DNA from: Plantago ovata | Lineage: Eukaryota; Streptophyta; Magnoliopsida; Lamiales; Plantaginaceae | Length of the DNA: 64,000 nt | NCBI GenBank assembly: GCA_028274465.1 | Contig: CM051455.1 | Coordinates: forward strand, 133,458,096 to 133,522,095 | Direction: 5' to 3' | Shown here: in pieces, positions 22,652 through 34,387 of the stretch | Position numbering within the stretch: position 1 is the stretch's first letter | Layout: every line of letters begins with the position of its first letter | Notes under the pieces: model-generated | What the model saw: only the letters and a program-made list of their open reading frames with translations | Told to the model about the DNA's origin: nothing | The model's database searches: none | Position numbers and translations under genes: made by a program

Positions 22652-25600
22652 TCAGGTATTTTCAGGTTTAAGTTTTTTATTACTGCATCCTTTCCAATCT
22701 TTTTTTTTTAATGCACTTCTGGTAGTTAAATGCTGGAGATTTATTTATTGATTGATTGATTATTATTATTATTTATTATTTTCATAAACTGTGTAAAGCT
22801 CCATTTCTATCAATTGCTGACTATGAAACAGCAGAATCTTGATTCTTGACCACAACTTTAGCAATGAACGAAACAGATTTCCATCACTTCTAGCAGTGAT
22901 TTATAATTTCAGGTTTAATTCATTAGCATGCATTTGAGCACGTTTAGATAGCTACGAAGAATTGTTCCATAACTTCTGTCCATCGATTCCCCTACTCTTG
23001 TCCATGAATGTTAATTTCTTATTTTACTTGGCTGTAATTGTAAAAGATTTAGTCGAAACAGATTCATGGCCTCCCTTTCTCCCCAATTCTGCAACTCATG
23101 AAATAACCAAATAAAGTGTTGTTGAATACTAGAATACATGTAGAACTGTACAATTTCTTTTTACTAATAGTTCACATGATCATTCCACTAAGTTCAAATG
23201 GCATGCAATTGCTCTTTTATCCAATTCCTTAACATGAGATCCCGAAAATGCACCCAGTAAGTATCTTTTCCACAATGTGATTTCTATTGCATTAGATTGA
23301 TTTATTGTCGATGGAAATTAACAAGTGGCTGCGAACAACTTTTACATTAAGATATGTGTTTAACTGAATGTCTCTTTAACTTTTTGCTCAAACTTGGAAA
23401 ATGAATGTTAATAAGCATACATGACATTGACAGGTACTGTAAAACTTTCGGATTCAAGTGAAGAAACAAGCTGAAAGCCTGAAAGTGACACTGGAGATAC
23501 ACCAAGAGGAAAGAGCAGCTTGTAGTACTACTCTGTTTCCTCCAGCAAGAGATCTTTCCTCACTGCTCCAAGACTTTTAGTGCAGAATTGGTCTTTTGTT
23601 TATGAATACGTAACTGCACGTTTCTCAAAATTTTAATTGTCCTTTAAAGAGTGCAAAACGTTGAGAAAAATAGAATCTCTATTCTTTTTGTCTAGATTTG
23701 GTCTTTTGGACCCCAGATTTGGCTTTACATCAACCCCGTGTTTTTTATGCTTAACACCATTTATAGACCTTGGGGAATCATCGAGTTGGTGAAAACTCCG
23801 GTTTTGTTTTATACTACTAGAGCTTATGGAGGAGAAAATTTTCTATTCTAATAAACTCCACATTGCATTCTCACGATAATGATAATGGACGGATCCAAAA
23901 TTCAAAGTTAGGGGGACCAAATTATCTATACTCCATAGGATTAATCTGGAACTTGAGATGGAGTCTAATCTTGAAAAATCGAGAACTGTATATATAAAAA
24001 CATGTATATCATTTTTCATCATATACGATGCCCTACAATGTCTCATTTGGTTCCGTTCTTGCTCACTATGGCACCGGTCTCAAGATGCAATTGAAAAACA
24101 TATCATTTTTCATCATACGGATCAGTTTCGATGGTAGGAAAATTCTTATATGGACCTGGTCTATAAGTAAGTCCATTAGACCATGAACACATTTCAAGTG
24201 ATGTGATTGATATTCGATCACAACTTATAAGAATTTTCCATTATTAAAAGATTATTAACTACTACTTAATGTACCATTACACTGGTAGATGGTTAATAAT
24301 TTTTCATATACCGCTTAATTTAAGCGGCTGATCATGCTTCTAGATAATGTGCGTCGACGTTCCTATCTGCACCCCAATCCAATAATAGAGACAGAGCTAA
24401 AAGTTCATATACAGCACATGGTATCGAAGGAAAAATCAGTCGGGTAAGTAAACTAACGCATGCAAAATGTTCCTAGTGGATTACTTTATCCTAAATAAAT
24501 ACTCTAACAACTAAAAGTCAAGAGAGTAGTTGGGTTTAAGGATAAACAAATCCATATTCATGGACTAACCATACGAGTATTCAAAAGGATGGTGAACTGT
24601 ACGCAATTCAAAATCAACATGATGAAGTTGCATTACTTTTTCCTTGTTGCGATTTTTGTTCTTTTATTACTTATACTTATTCGTATTGGAGGAATATGAT
24701 AAATATACTCCATGAGTGCATTGTATATTTCAGTAAAAAATGATAGCTATAGGTGGTCCAGTCCATTAGTGATGATTGATTGAGCACACTATTCATCATT
24801 AGCTGGAGAGGCTGCTAACTACTTCATACTTTGAGCTTTGAATATTTGTCTAATACGGGATGTTCGTCACTCTACACTACACCCTCAAATGATCTCTCCT
24901 TCTCACTGCACTAAGCGGTGTCGTTAAAATTCTAAACTAAATCGTAAGTGGACAAAGGATGAGTATACCGTACGAGGACGATGAGCCAATTGTTAGGAAG
25001 TAGTATCAGAATGGAAAAAATGTTCTTATATTTATTCGTATATTTTTTTTAACGGTAAATATTACAATTACTACACTACAATGATTCGTATAGTCTTTCA
25101 TATAAATTATTCATCACTAGCTATAATGTAAACTATATACTATATAATTTTTTTATTTTCATGCGAATATATCAAAAATATGTATAACGTGTAATAGTGA
25201 AATGAATGATTTGCATAGTGACAGACAAAACTTGGACAAATCACAAATATGGCTTCTTGTAGATAGATGGGTGGATAAGCTCGGTGAGATTTTTACGCTA
25301 AGGGCTAAATAATAGAATTGTAATGTAACCATGGGTTTGAATACTGCTGGAGTGGAATGAAAAAGTATGGGAACGTCTCCATTTAATTTTAAATTTTTTG
25401 TAAGAGGTGATAAACTTGGACCTCGAAATTGGTTTAACTACTTTATGAATTCTTTAAAAAACATCTCATTTTATTTCAAAACTTACAAAATATGAAAAAT
25501 TCTCCGGGAGATTAAACGCCTCCATTTTTAAAAATTTTGAAATATTAGATGTCGGGATTTCATTTAACTATAACAATGAGAGTAAATTTGAGTTCCATAT

Positions 25601-26114
25601 TATGTTTATGGCGAACTGTATAACAGTTTATGGAAATTCTAGATCTATATTAAGATGACAATTGTGATTGAACATGAACACGACTTGGGATAAGGAACTT
25701 AAGTTATTTTACATTATTTCTCGAGTGATATATATGAATGATATATCGAAAAAATCTATTCAATATTAGAGTACTGTATGTGTAACGCCGCCGACTCAAA
25801 GGGTCGGGAACTTCGGTCGATTAGTGGCGCTGTGTTACAGTATATTAGTAAAAAAGATAAGGTGAGTAATTTTGACTAGCTAGAGCAAATGTAATAAGTA
25901 AAATAAAATGAAACACATCTTATTGAAATTTCCAGATTACATACTCGAAAGGACGCCAAATCTTTATTTGCCTTTCCCCAAATGTAACAAACCAATAATA
26001 AATCCAATTCGAACGTAATGCAGCAAAATATTAGTAATTTAAAAAGTATTAAAAATGCAAATACTGTACCATGCACCACACTCTAAACATAACACACAGA
26101 AAAAGTTCGATCAA
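22652..26114. other. Intergenic region after leucyl-tRNA synthetase
   Basis: The first part to about 23650 is probably 3' UTR, possibly with an intron (22656 to about 23431). The rest is AT-rich with no recognisable gene. It holds a small inverted-repeat element (24137-24239) and a short inverted repeat near 25783-25845 (GTGTAACGCCGC against GGCGCTGTGTTACA). Confidence 0.5.
24137..24239. mobile_element. 103-bp MITE-like hairpin with perfect 14-bp ends
   Basis: GGAAAATTCTTATA (24137-24150) is the exact reverse complement of TATAAGAATTTTCC (24226-24239). An inner pair GGTCTA/TTAGACC lies inside. A second hairpin, ATTATTAACTAC against GGTTAATAAT, follows at about 24249-24299. Confidence 0.6.
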
Positions 26115-27122
26115 CTAGTAACCATGGTGCGGTGGCGCACCACCAGAACTCTCTGGTTCACATTCTGCAGCAGCTGCCGGAACCATGATTGGCTTCTTCT
26201 TTTTCTTGGCCAAGCAGAACAGTCCCACCGCAATGAACGCTAGGAAGAAAACTCCACCTAGTGAAGCGCATACAGCGATGACTGTGGTGTGATCAGTGCC
26301 ACTTCCGTTGCCCGGACGGCCAGGTGGAGTGACAACATTTGACGGAGGGGAAAATGGGGTCAGTGGACCAGGTGCGAATGGCCCGGGTGGGGAGAATGGG
26401 GTTAGTGGACCACCAGGTGGGGAGAATGGTGACTCCATGGGTGGGATGGATGATGGTGGGTATGGGTAGTATTCTGGTTCGGGTGGGAAACCACCTGGAT
26501 AACCGGGTGCCGGGGCGCCCGGTGTGTAAGGAGTCCATGGAGTGCGCGGTGGGTGCGCCGGTGCAACTGGTCTTTGTGGTGTTTTTGGTGGAGAAGCAGG
26601 TGTAACTGGTGTTTGTGGCGTTCTTGGTGGATAAGCCGGTGCTTGAGGGGTTTGTGGTGTTTTTGGTGGATACGCAGGTGTAGTTGGGGTTTGTGGCGTT
26701 TTTGGCGGGTATGCTGGTGTAGCTGGCTTTTGGGGTGTTTTTGGTGGATACGCAGGGGTGGCAGGCTTTTGTGGTGCTTTTGGTGGATAAGCAGGCGTTA
26801 CTGGCTTTCCTGGGGCTTTCGGTGGATAGGTCGGTGTAACTGGCTTTCCAGGCGCTTTTGGTGGATATGCAGGTGCAACTGGCTTTCCTGGTGTTTTTGG
26901 TGGATAAGCTGGATTTTCGGGTGATTTTGGAGGGTGGTGAGGTTTCTTAGGAGGAGGCGGAGGCGGTGGGCATGGTACCGCTGGTGGTGATGGGGGAGGA
27001 GGGGGAGGAGGAGGAGGAGGGGGGCATGGTGAAGGTGGAGGTGGTGGTGGAGGGCATAGTGGGGGAGGAGGGGAGGAGTATGTGTAGTTTGCATATTTCT
27101 TGATACTTTTCACAGAAGGCAT
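26115..27122 (-). CDS. Proline-rich single-pass membrane protein, TED7-like
   Basis: The ORF encodes 335 aa in one exon. The N-terminus (about 17-60) is nearly all proline with a few cysteines. About ten tandem 13-residue units follow with consensus AYPPKTPxKPxTP, then a Pro/Gly-rich linker. A hydrophobic segment VIAVCASLGGVFFLAFIAVG at about 281-300 leads into KKKKK and a short acidic tail. A proline-rich domain next to one transmembrane helix with a C-terminal lysine cluster is the plan of TED6/TED7 proteins, which act in secondary-wall formation in tracheary elements. No classical signal peptide is visible at the N-terminus. The 39-bp DNA repeat makes copy-number variation likely. Other extensin-like membrane proteins share parts of this plan, so the TED7 assignment is moderate. 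Confidence 0.75.
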   Translation of the reverse strand: MPSVKSIKKYANYTYSSPPPPLCPPPPPPPSPCPPPPPPPPPPPSPPAVPCPPPPPPPKKPHHPPKSPENPAYPPKTPGKPVAPAYPPKAPGKPVTPTYPPKAPGKPVTPAYPPKAPQKPATPAYPPKTPQKPATPAYPPKTPQTPTTPAYPPKTPQTPQAPAYPPRTPQTPVTPASPPKTPQRPVAPAHPPRTPWTPYTPGAPAPGYPGGFPPEPEYYPYPPSSIPPMESPFSPPGGPLTPFSPPGPFAPGPLTPFSPPSNVVTPPGRPGNGSGTDHTTVIAVCASLGGVFFLAFIAVGLFCLAKKKKKPIMVPAAAAECEPESSGGAPPHHGY

Positions 27123-27214
27123 TTTCTTTGTTCTTAATGTTCACTAAGCTTTTAGTGTGTAAGTGTGGTACTTTTGCACTTGGGTTTGTAGTAGAATGTA
27201 GATGATATCTGGCT

Positions 27215-27224
27215 TATATATATA
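27215..27224 (-). promoter_or_regulatory. Probable TATA box of the proline-rich protein gene
   Basis: On the minus strand TATATATAAG lies about 93 bp before the ATG, leaving room for a leader of about 60 bp. Confidence 0.5.
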
Positions 27225-27916
27225 CTTGGGCACTTGACAAGGTCCCAAAATTGGCCCCATCAGTTTCTTTGAATTTAGATAATTTTGTAACAAAAATCTT
27301 TATTTCTCTTTCTTTTTAAAGTAACTAAGTGAGAAAATGAATTCCAACACTGTGGCATTGTGAATTTTTAAGTCTTTTACGATTGTAGACAAACACAATA
27401 AAACTCTTCACTTATTGATTTGGAATATATAAATTTAAAAATTGAGGGATTTGTATTCTAATGTCCACTAAAGAATCATGAACTAGCTGTAAGAAGACAT
27501 TTGCTTCAAGTGGGAATAGTTAATTGTATTGTTGAATTATCATCTTATGAACTAGGCATAAATTAAGGGACTAAACATGTACTTTAGTTGTTGTTAGCAA
27601 TAAATTAACTGGCGTGACTAATGATAATTCACACCATAGATTAGTCGTCTTAAGATATTATCAGTGCATAAAATTAAGAAATAAAGTATGTTTGCTTCTT
27701 TTTCTTTCATTTAATTAATTATATACACCGGATGAAATACTATAAAGTACTTTTAATTGTGTGTTATTTGAGCACGTGAAATGCATAAATTATTTATTTT
27801 TATTTTTATTTTTATTATGAAGTAGTTCATGCATTAATTAATTTGGAATGCTGATATATTTGCTTGTTAATGCAAAATGTTGATCACTTGAATATTTGAG
27901 GTAACGAGTAAGATCA
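27225..27916. other. Promoter-side intergenic DNA
   Basis: AT-rich sequence upstream of the proline-rich protein gene. I see no gene or defined repeat. Confidence 0.4.
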
Positions 27917-28874
27917 CTTATGGTTTGGAACTTAATTGAAACTTTAAATATATAAACTTATTAAAAAAAAAACCTCTCAAATTGAAGACTTTGATGGTTT
28001 GAGTCTTAATTGAGACTGTTATGCGGACCCCATATGCCACATATTTACTCCATAAGTGGCTACTATTTATTTTTTATTCATAAACAATTATTTTTTATAA
28101 AATACACAGAACTGATGATCTGAACTGAACTAAATGAAGCTGGACAGAATTGAACTTATTTGTAGTATAAAATACTATTAAACAAATTTGAACTGAACTG
28201 AACTGAACTTAATGCATCTGAACTGATCTGAACTAATTTGAACTTAAATAATCAATTTTCAGACGAAGAGAACATAGTCTAACTAGTAACTCCAAAAAAG
28301 CCTCAATTTGAGTCATTTTTTTGCTTAATTGGAGCTTTAATCCCCAATTTTTGAGCTAATGGAGTTTTTTTTTTTATTTTTTATTTTTTATTTTTTTTTG
28401 ATTAATTGGGGCTTAATTCCAAAAATGCCTCAAATGGAAATTTTTTTGAGGCTACTAAATGGGAAATGGCTACTAAGAGAACTCGTTATGGTTGGGGCTT
28501 AATTAAAGGGTTTTTAACATAGAAACCTCAAAAATACTCTTCCAAATGAAATTTCAATGGTTTGTGGCTTTTTTGTAGGTCCTACATTACTTCATATGTT
28601 AAAGTCCCTTCCAAGTTCCAAATGTAGTTGTTTTTTTTTGTGTGGGGCCCATATTTGGTGCTTAAATTGAGGCTACTAATTAGTAGTGTTTGGGGCTTAA
28701 CTCGAGGCTACCATGGGCTACTAGTTAGTAGCCTCTTTATATCCATTAATGGAAATTATTCCTCCATAAGGAGTAACATGTGGCACATGAGACCCACATA
28801 GAATCCCCAATTAAACCACAACTCATTTGAGGCTCGACATGTTTAAAGTCCACCATTAAACCCCAAACCATAAG
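27917..28874. mobile_element. Fold-back element with long degenerate terminal inverted repeats
   Basis: The ends CTTATGGTTTGG and CCAAACCATAAG are exact inverses. The homology continues inward for roughly 170 bp: CTTAATTGAAACTTTAAA on the left against TTTAATGGTGGACTTTAAA (inverse of the right), then GCGGACCCCATATGCCACAT against GTGGGTCTCATGTGCCACAT. The interior repeats GGGGCTTAATT and GAGGCTACTA motifs. A CTGAACTGAACT-rich segment at 28110-28255 looks like a separate insertion. No coding capacity and no clear target duplication. Confidence 0.65.
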
Positions 28875-29211
28875 AAGCGCACTAACACCATAAACAATTA
28901 AACATAAACGAAACTATACATATTCAAATGAGCGCTCTGTTTAATACTTATCGATCCAACTAGATAAGATTCCAGGAACAGGATCTGAAATTGAAGTTTG
29001 GGTGACCGTTTAAAGAGCCTACACCCCCTCTTCCAACAATGCCTCCGATTCCGCCTTTTCCGGAGTGAGCTAGCTCGGTATATATGAAATTAGGTATGTC
29101 TGTCACATTTTAGAAAATGTAAAATGTTTTAAATCGAAAATGCAGTTTGTTTTATGTAAACGTAGGTGTGGATTCCAACACGTTGGGACCGTGGCTAATA
29201 CTTATAATGGT

Positions 29212-29395
29212 ATTTTATTTTTTATTTTTTATTTTTAAATGACAAATCTAACATACGCTACTCCTACTACTAAACTATTCATTTACCACCTTATACCTCC
29301 AAATATGCCTAAACCACCTTATGTCTCTGTCGGGGTTCAAATCTCAAATTTCTCATGTGTAACTCCAACAACCTTACCACCAGACTACCTTATGT
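29212..29395 (-). mobile_element. tRNA-derived SINE, family 2, copy A
   Basis: Read on the minus strand it begins with a tRNA-like head: an A-box-like AGTCTGGTGGTAAGG and a B-box-like GAGATTTGAACCCC. The body contains ATAAGGTGGT, AGTAGTAGGAGTAG and GTTAGATTTGTCA and ends in an A-rich tail (29212-29237 as T/A runs). The same order of blocks occurs at 45779-45951. Confidence 0.55.
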
Positions 29396-30220
29396 AATTC
29401 GTGTACTTGTTTTGGGCCCTTGGACTGCCATATATAACCACCGAGTGGAAAGGACCGTTGGTTAAAGTTATATATTCAGATTCTGTTAGGAAGTTAGATG
29501 TAATTAGGGCAGCTGCATATTACATTCTCGATTGACATGTACCTAGGTATGTCATTGTGTTTCGAGGTACCTCCTCGCATATATGGAAGTATAAGGTTCG
29601 GTTTATAAGGCGATGGCTGGTATATGTGTGTTATCATTGTTTGTTTCATTCATTTCCTTTTATCCTTTGATTGCCTTTGAAAGATTAAACTAGCAATTGT
29701 TCTGTTGTTCTTGTATATTATCCTCACTAAGTCATTAAAAATTTACCCTTTCAATTGTTTCCTTCTTCAAAGTAATCAAGTAGAGGATAAGGAAGTGAGA
29801 AGTTTGTAGATATTTGGTAGCTGCTTGAATAAAACGAGACCCTAGTATGTGTGAAATCCATGTAAATTACATATTCCCGTTCCCAGCCCCTATGTGATAT
29901 TTGTAAAAGTTGGTTAGAACTTCGTTATGTTTAAAGGTTACTGAAATAAAAAGTTTTATGCAGTTTGATAAGTTCTGATTTGTTTTATCATATTGTTTTA
30001 TTGTTTTTTTTATTTACCGTTCTTTTTTCTTTCTGAAAGATGAATCGATTCACTTGAACGAAAGATTGGGCGGGTGGTTATCCGGTTAGGAAGTACAATA
30101 TTATTCTAGACTGGGACGCCACAAAAACGGTGTAACTAATTTCAGAGGAACTATAATATGAAGTAATTAATGGCCAATGATAATGTCAGCACTGAAATTA
30201 CTAATGTCAAAGCGGAGTGT
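29396..30220. other. Intergenic, no gene seen
   Basis: No recognisable gene or defined repeat. Confidence 0.4.
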
Positions 30221-30979
30221 GCCCTGTTAGGAATTGTTAGAGATAATTAACAAGGGTCCATATCATTTTAGGGTATCAATAGAGCACCTAATAACAGATT
30301 AGTACCCATTAGACAAACAATAACATTTTAGTGCCGAATTTGACCAACTTGGCGCTCTAAGAACTGTTCGAAAATCTGATTTTGGGCAGCCAAACAAGAT
30401 TGTGTGGGAGGACTAAAATGTAATTGAATTTTACATATTTTTAGTCTTTTCTTTATTTTTCTTTTCTTTTTTACTTTTTTCTTTTCCTTTTTCTTTTTAT
30501 TTTTCTTCTCTTCTTCTTCTAGTCTAGTATCGGAATCCGGTACTGACTTGAAAAACTCTCCCAGATCGGAAAAGCTCCGATCTGGGAGCTTGCAAGCTCC
30601 GACCTGGGAGCTTAAGTGCTCTCAGATCGGAGCTCCCTGTCCGGAGCTTACTAGGGAGCTTGCATTATTCTGGTGGGAGTAGAGCTCCTTATTCTTCCGG
30701 TGACCGGAGTTCTGAAGAAGAAGAAGAAAGGGAGAAAAAAAGAAAAAAAAATATATAAAAGAATTAAAAAAGGAAAATAATTTTTTCTTACTGTAGTTAA
30801 GGCCTTATTTGTTTGGGCATGAAATTCTCGGTGACAAAGTTGTAAATATTGAGCAGTCAACCCAAAAAGGTATTAAAGTGTTATTGTTGAACTAAATGGT
30901 ATTAATCTGTTATTAGGTGTCACAAGGATACCCTTCCATGATAATAACTCTAATTAACAAACATAATTACTAACGGGGT
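30221..30979. mobile_element. Fold-back element with palindromic GATCGGAGCT core
   Basis: The left end CCCTGTTAGGAATT faces an inverse CCCCGTTAGTAATT on the right. Inner blocks CACCTAATAACAGATTA (left) and TAATCTGTTATTAGGTG (right) are exact inverses, and AACAATAACATTTTAGTG pairs with TAAAGTGTTATTGTT. Between the arms lie a pyrimidine-rich run and a cluster of related palindromes near 30555-30660. I see no ORF of known type. Confidence 0.65.
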
Positions 30980-32795
30980 ATTAAAAAAATAAATTGCAGA
31001 CCAATAGTAATTTGAGCTCAGGCATTTTCAATATGTGTAATTAATTACTACTCATTTGTTAGTAGTATAAAAAAAATAATAATAATAAAAATAAAATAAA
31101 AAATGAAAAACAGATTGGAATAGTCTATTTGGGTACACCGGCAAGCAGTAGTAATAATAGTAGTAATAATCTTTTACACGATGGAATATGCACATGCCTG
31201 GTAGGTAGGTGGGATCACTTGAGTTCGTGTTTTACGTTGCATGTTGCATTACAAACCTGTTGGTCAAAATGTCTGAGGTGTCACTATTCCTTCAAATTAT
31301 TCATCTAAACGTGATACTTCACTCGATATAATAAACGTGTTTAAAGCAAGTTTGAATTTGATCATGAGTAGTTTGAATTTTACATCTTACTATATTCACC
31401 GTAGATACTAGCAAGGTGGTCTTCTAGGTGGGTTCGAACGGCTAGTCGTCCTAACCTAACCAAACGATTGTTCATGTGCAAGTTTACTACCGATTCATGT
31501 AAACTATGTAAACTATTGAACAACCAATGTAAATAACTAAATTGCATGTTACTTAGGTTTTTGTTTTAAGCGCTATATTTTTTTATTAATAAAGGAGAAT
31601 GACCAATATATGCTCAAGCAAGATTACACGAGAAAGGAAACTGTCTAAATAACAAAATAACACACAATTCTACCGATAAAAACTAATCAAACCAGGGCTT
31701 GAGAAGAAGGCATTCATATTCGAGAGTTATTATCAAATCAGTTAACTGATGAACTGTTATACTGTGTTAACATAATAAATTTATTTTGATTAATAAGTTT
31801 GTCGAGCCGATAATCCTACCAAGGACATTCCGAAGAAGTCAATTTATAAGATTTTGAATATATTTTTGTATGAGATGAAAGCGTTCATAATTTCATATTA
31901 AATTATTGCAATACAATATGCCCACTTAATTAATTATTAGCAATACATAAGATATAAGATGTATTGAAACTTCAAATGTGTGTTTTATCATTATATTTTA
32001 TGTTCTAAATTTGTGTTTGGTCAATGAATGTATGTTCAATTATCATGCTTTAACGTGATGGCATTTGGAGAAGAGAATAAATAAATTCAGCTGCCAAGTT
32101 TGATAGTACTATTTGTTAAGTTGTTATGTCGAGCTTTGGCCTCTAAAATTATATTCTATTATATGCGGCATTTTAAAAGTGATGATGATTGATGATGGTG
32201 ATGAATGATGAAGATGCCTCAATGGTGATGAATGATGAAGATGCCTCAAATTAATAACCATTGTTTACCTATAACTACTTAGCCGCCTCATCTCATTTTC
32301 TGGCTCTGGACTGTTTTGCTCGTCTCCAGCTAAAATCAAAAGTGACAACTTTTCTTCTGATCATTCTGAATTGATGCATAAATGCATAATTGTGTGCATG
32401 TTATCGTTTAATCGCGTTGACACGAGCTGTGTTATATCTCGACTTGATAATATTTGAGCACGCTTTCCACCAAAATTATAAAGCACAATATATTGGTCGA
32501 TATTTATATACAATATTTTCACAATATAACTTCATAAATTACATTTTCAACATGATTTAGGAGATTAATATGAGAAAAAGAATCGACGTGAAAGAAATGG
32601 GAAGCTCGATGATGAGTAGTTTCCTTGCTTTCCCCTTCATCGAATTCGAGTCTGAGCTTATATATTTTTAATCGATAATTTAGTCACACCGCCTATTTTT
32701 GTAACTTGTATATGTAATTCGAACGAGAAGAAGCGATGCTTGGGTTATATATTACACACACGTACCCAAGTTTTTGGGTTCTTGAGTTGCAAATG
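30980..32795. other. Intergenic, minor repeats
   Basis: No gene seen. Near 31578-31640 a T-rich run followed by ATGCTCAAGCAAGATTACAC resembles the 3' end of the LINE at 9739 and is probably another LINE tail on the minus strand. A 27-bp unit (TGGTGATGAATGATGAAGAT onward) is repeated exactly at 32196-32222 and 32223-32249. Confidence 0.45.
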
Positions 32796-33111
32796 AGGGG
32801 CGGAGCTCTAGAGGGGCAGGGTAGTGCAAGTGCACTACCCATTTTTTTTCTTTACCTACATGTTAGTGTTTTTTTTATGATTTCTTGCACATTGCACCAC
32901 CCATTTTGACATTTTTTGTTGTTTTCCTTTTTAATAATACACATAAATCCAGGATTGTTAGTAAAATTATTATTCCAATGTTGTATAAATTTGACATTTC
33001 AAATATTTTCATTTATCATATAAAAAAGTTAAAAAGTTATCCTGTCATAAGAAAAAAAAATGTATGCTTGTATATGCGCACTAGTCGACATTATTTCCTA
33101 ACTCCGCCCCG
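32796..33111. mobile_element. hAT-like MITE with GGGGCGGAG ends
   Basis: The 316-bp element starts AGGGGCGGAGCT and ends AACTCCGCCCCG. It is flanked by the direct repeat GTTGCAAATG (32786-32795 and 33112-33121). An 8-bp hAT duplication extended by two chance bases would explain the 10 bp. There is no coding capacity. Confidence 0.75.
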
Positions 33112-33121
33112 GTTGCAAATG

Positions 33122-33432
33122 CAATTGAATTGAGCTGCCAAATAAGTCAAGTCAAATGTTGCTCCTTAAACATAATATAATAAGGGACCATTTTTAAATG
33201 TAGTTAAACAAAATGAATCGAACATTAAAGAGTCAAAATAACATTGAATCAAGAAAATAATGTTTACGTTGTTCTGATCAAACAGGTGATCCTACCACAT
33301 GGAGGAACTCAATGAACAACTTGCTATGTTAACCACGAGAAAATTACGAGAAGAGTTACGATTAACGATAAATTACCTATTCTATCCACTCGAATCCTAA
33401 TCCCCTGAGCAACAATGTTTTTAAGTGAATTA
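33122..33432. other. Intergenic, no gene seen
   Basis: No recognisable gene or repeat. Confidence 0.4.
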
Positions 33433-33910
33433 GATTGAATTGAAAGAGGATATCTTGTTCTCTCTCAATATAATTATGTTTGTGATCGATTGATGTCCAT
33501 ATCGATCTTTGGCAGTGGGATGTCCGAACATGTATCCATGCTCATCTTGAGGATATCTTGAACTAGATTGAATTGAAAGAGCATATCGTGTTCTCTCTCA
33601 ATATAATTATGTTTGTGATCAGTTGATATCCATATTGATCTTTGGCAACATGATGTCCGAAGAGGTATTCATGCTCATCTTGAAGATACCTTGAATTAAA
33701 TTGAATTGGAAGAGGATATCTTGTTCTCTATCAATATAATTATGTTTGTGATCAGTTGATGTCCATATTGATCTTTGACAACGGGATGTCCGAAGAGGTA
33801 TTCATACTCATCTTGAGGATATCTTGATCTCTCTCAATATAATTATCTTGAAACTTGAAAGAGGTATTCATGCTCATCTTGAGTGGGATGTCCATATTGA
33901 TCTTTTGGAG
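33433..33910 (+). repeat. 133-bp tandem repeat, about 3.5 copies
   Basis: The unit starts GATTGAATTGAAAGAGGATA and recurs at 33433, 33566 and about 33699, exactly 133 bp apart. A shortened, rearranged remainder ends near 33910. Each unit contains CTCAATATAATTATGTTTGT and GATGTCCGAA. A minus-strand ORF across it only reflects the repeat. Confidence 0.85.
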
Positions 33911-33968
33911 CGAAATTAGGCACCATACATCTTTGGCATGTTCCTCCTCTTGGAAAATTTTACCCTTA

Positions 33969-34384
33969 GGCTCTGTTTGTTTCACCTGAAAAACTCTGAA
34001 CTTATCTGAACTGAACTTAATTTAACTTAACTTAACTTAATTAATCTGAACTAAACTTATTTGAAGTATAAATTTTAACTAAGAAAACCTGAACTGAACT
34101 TAATTTATCTGAACTGAACTGACTGAACTTTTTTTAATAATCGCATTACAAAGCTAGTAATAAACTATAAATAATCTCGCACTTGACGAGAATTGAACCT
34201 ATGACCTCTAGTGTCATGACACCTCAGTCTAGCCAATTGAGCTAGACCTGACTGAACTTAATAATTCTGAACTGAACTTAATAAATCTGAACTGAACTGA
34301 ACTGAACTGAACTGAATAGAACTTAATAAATTTGAACTGAACTGAACTTAATAAAACTAAAATTAAGGTGAAACGAACAGAGCT
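33969..34384. mobile_element. Harbinger/Tourist-like MITE with CTGAACTGAACT interior
   Basis: The ends GGCTCTGTTTGTTTCACCT and the inverse of AGCTCTGTTCGTTTCACCTT are flanked by the trinucleotide TTA (33966-33968 and 34385-34387), the PIF/Harbinger target. The interior is built of degenerate CTGAACTGAACTTAAT units. It is interrupted by the SINE at 34131-34248. A similar CTGAACTGAACT segment lies at 28110-28255. Confidence 0.72.
34131..34248 (-). mobile_element. tRNA-derived SINE, family 1, copy A (nested)
   Basis: On the minus strand it starts GGTCTAGCTCAATTGGCTAG (A-box) and contains ATAGGTTCAATTCTCG (B-box), then AGTTTATTACTAGCTTTGTA, and ends in an A run. Target duplications TGACTGAACTT lie at 34120-34130 and 34249-34259. 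The insertion is inside the Harbinger-like MITE and therefore younger than it. Confidence 0.88.
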
Positions 34385-34387
34385 TTA

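Noticed and set aside
26553..26924. Trp/Gly-rich ORF on the plus strand
   Set aside because: It is the antisense reading of the proline-rich repeats in the real minus-strand gene.
33433..33910. CRISPR-like array
   Set aside because: The repeats are long, directly adjacent and without variable spacers, in a plant genome; it is an ordinary tandem repeat.
34131..34248. tRNA gene on the minus strand
   Set aside because: A- and B-boxes are present, but the body, A tail, target duplication and a second copy at 51814 make it a SINE.
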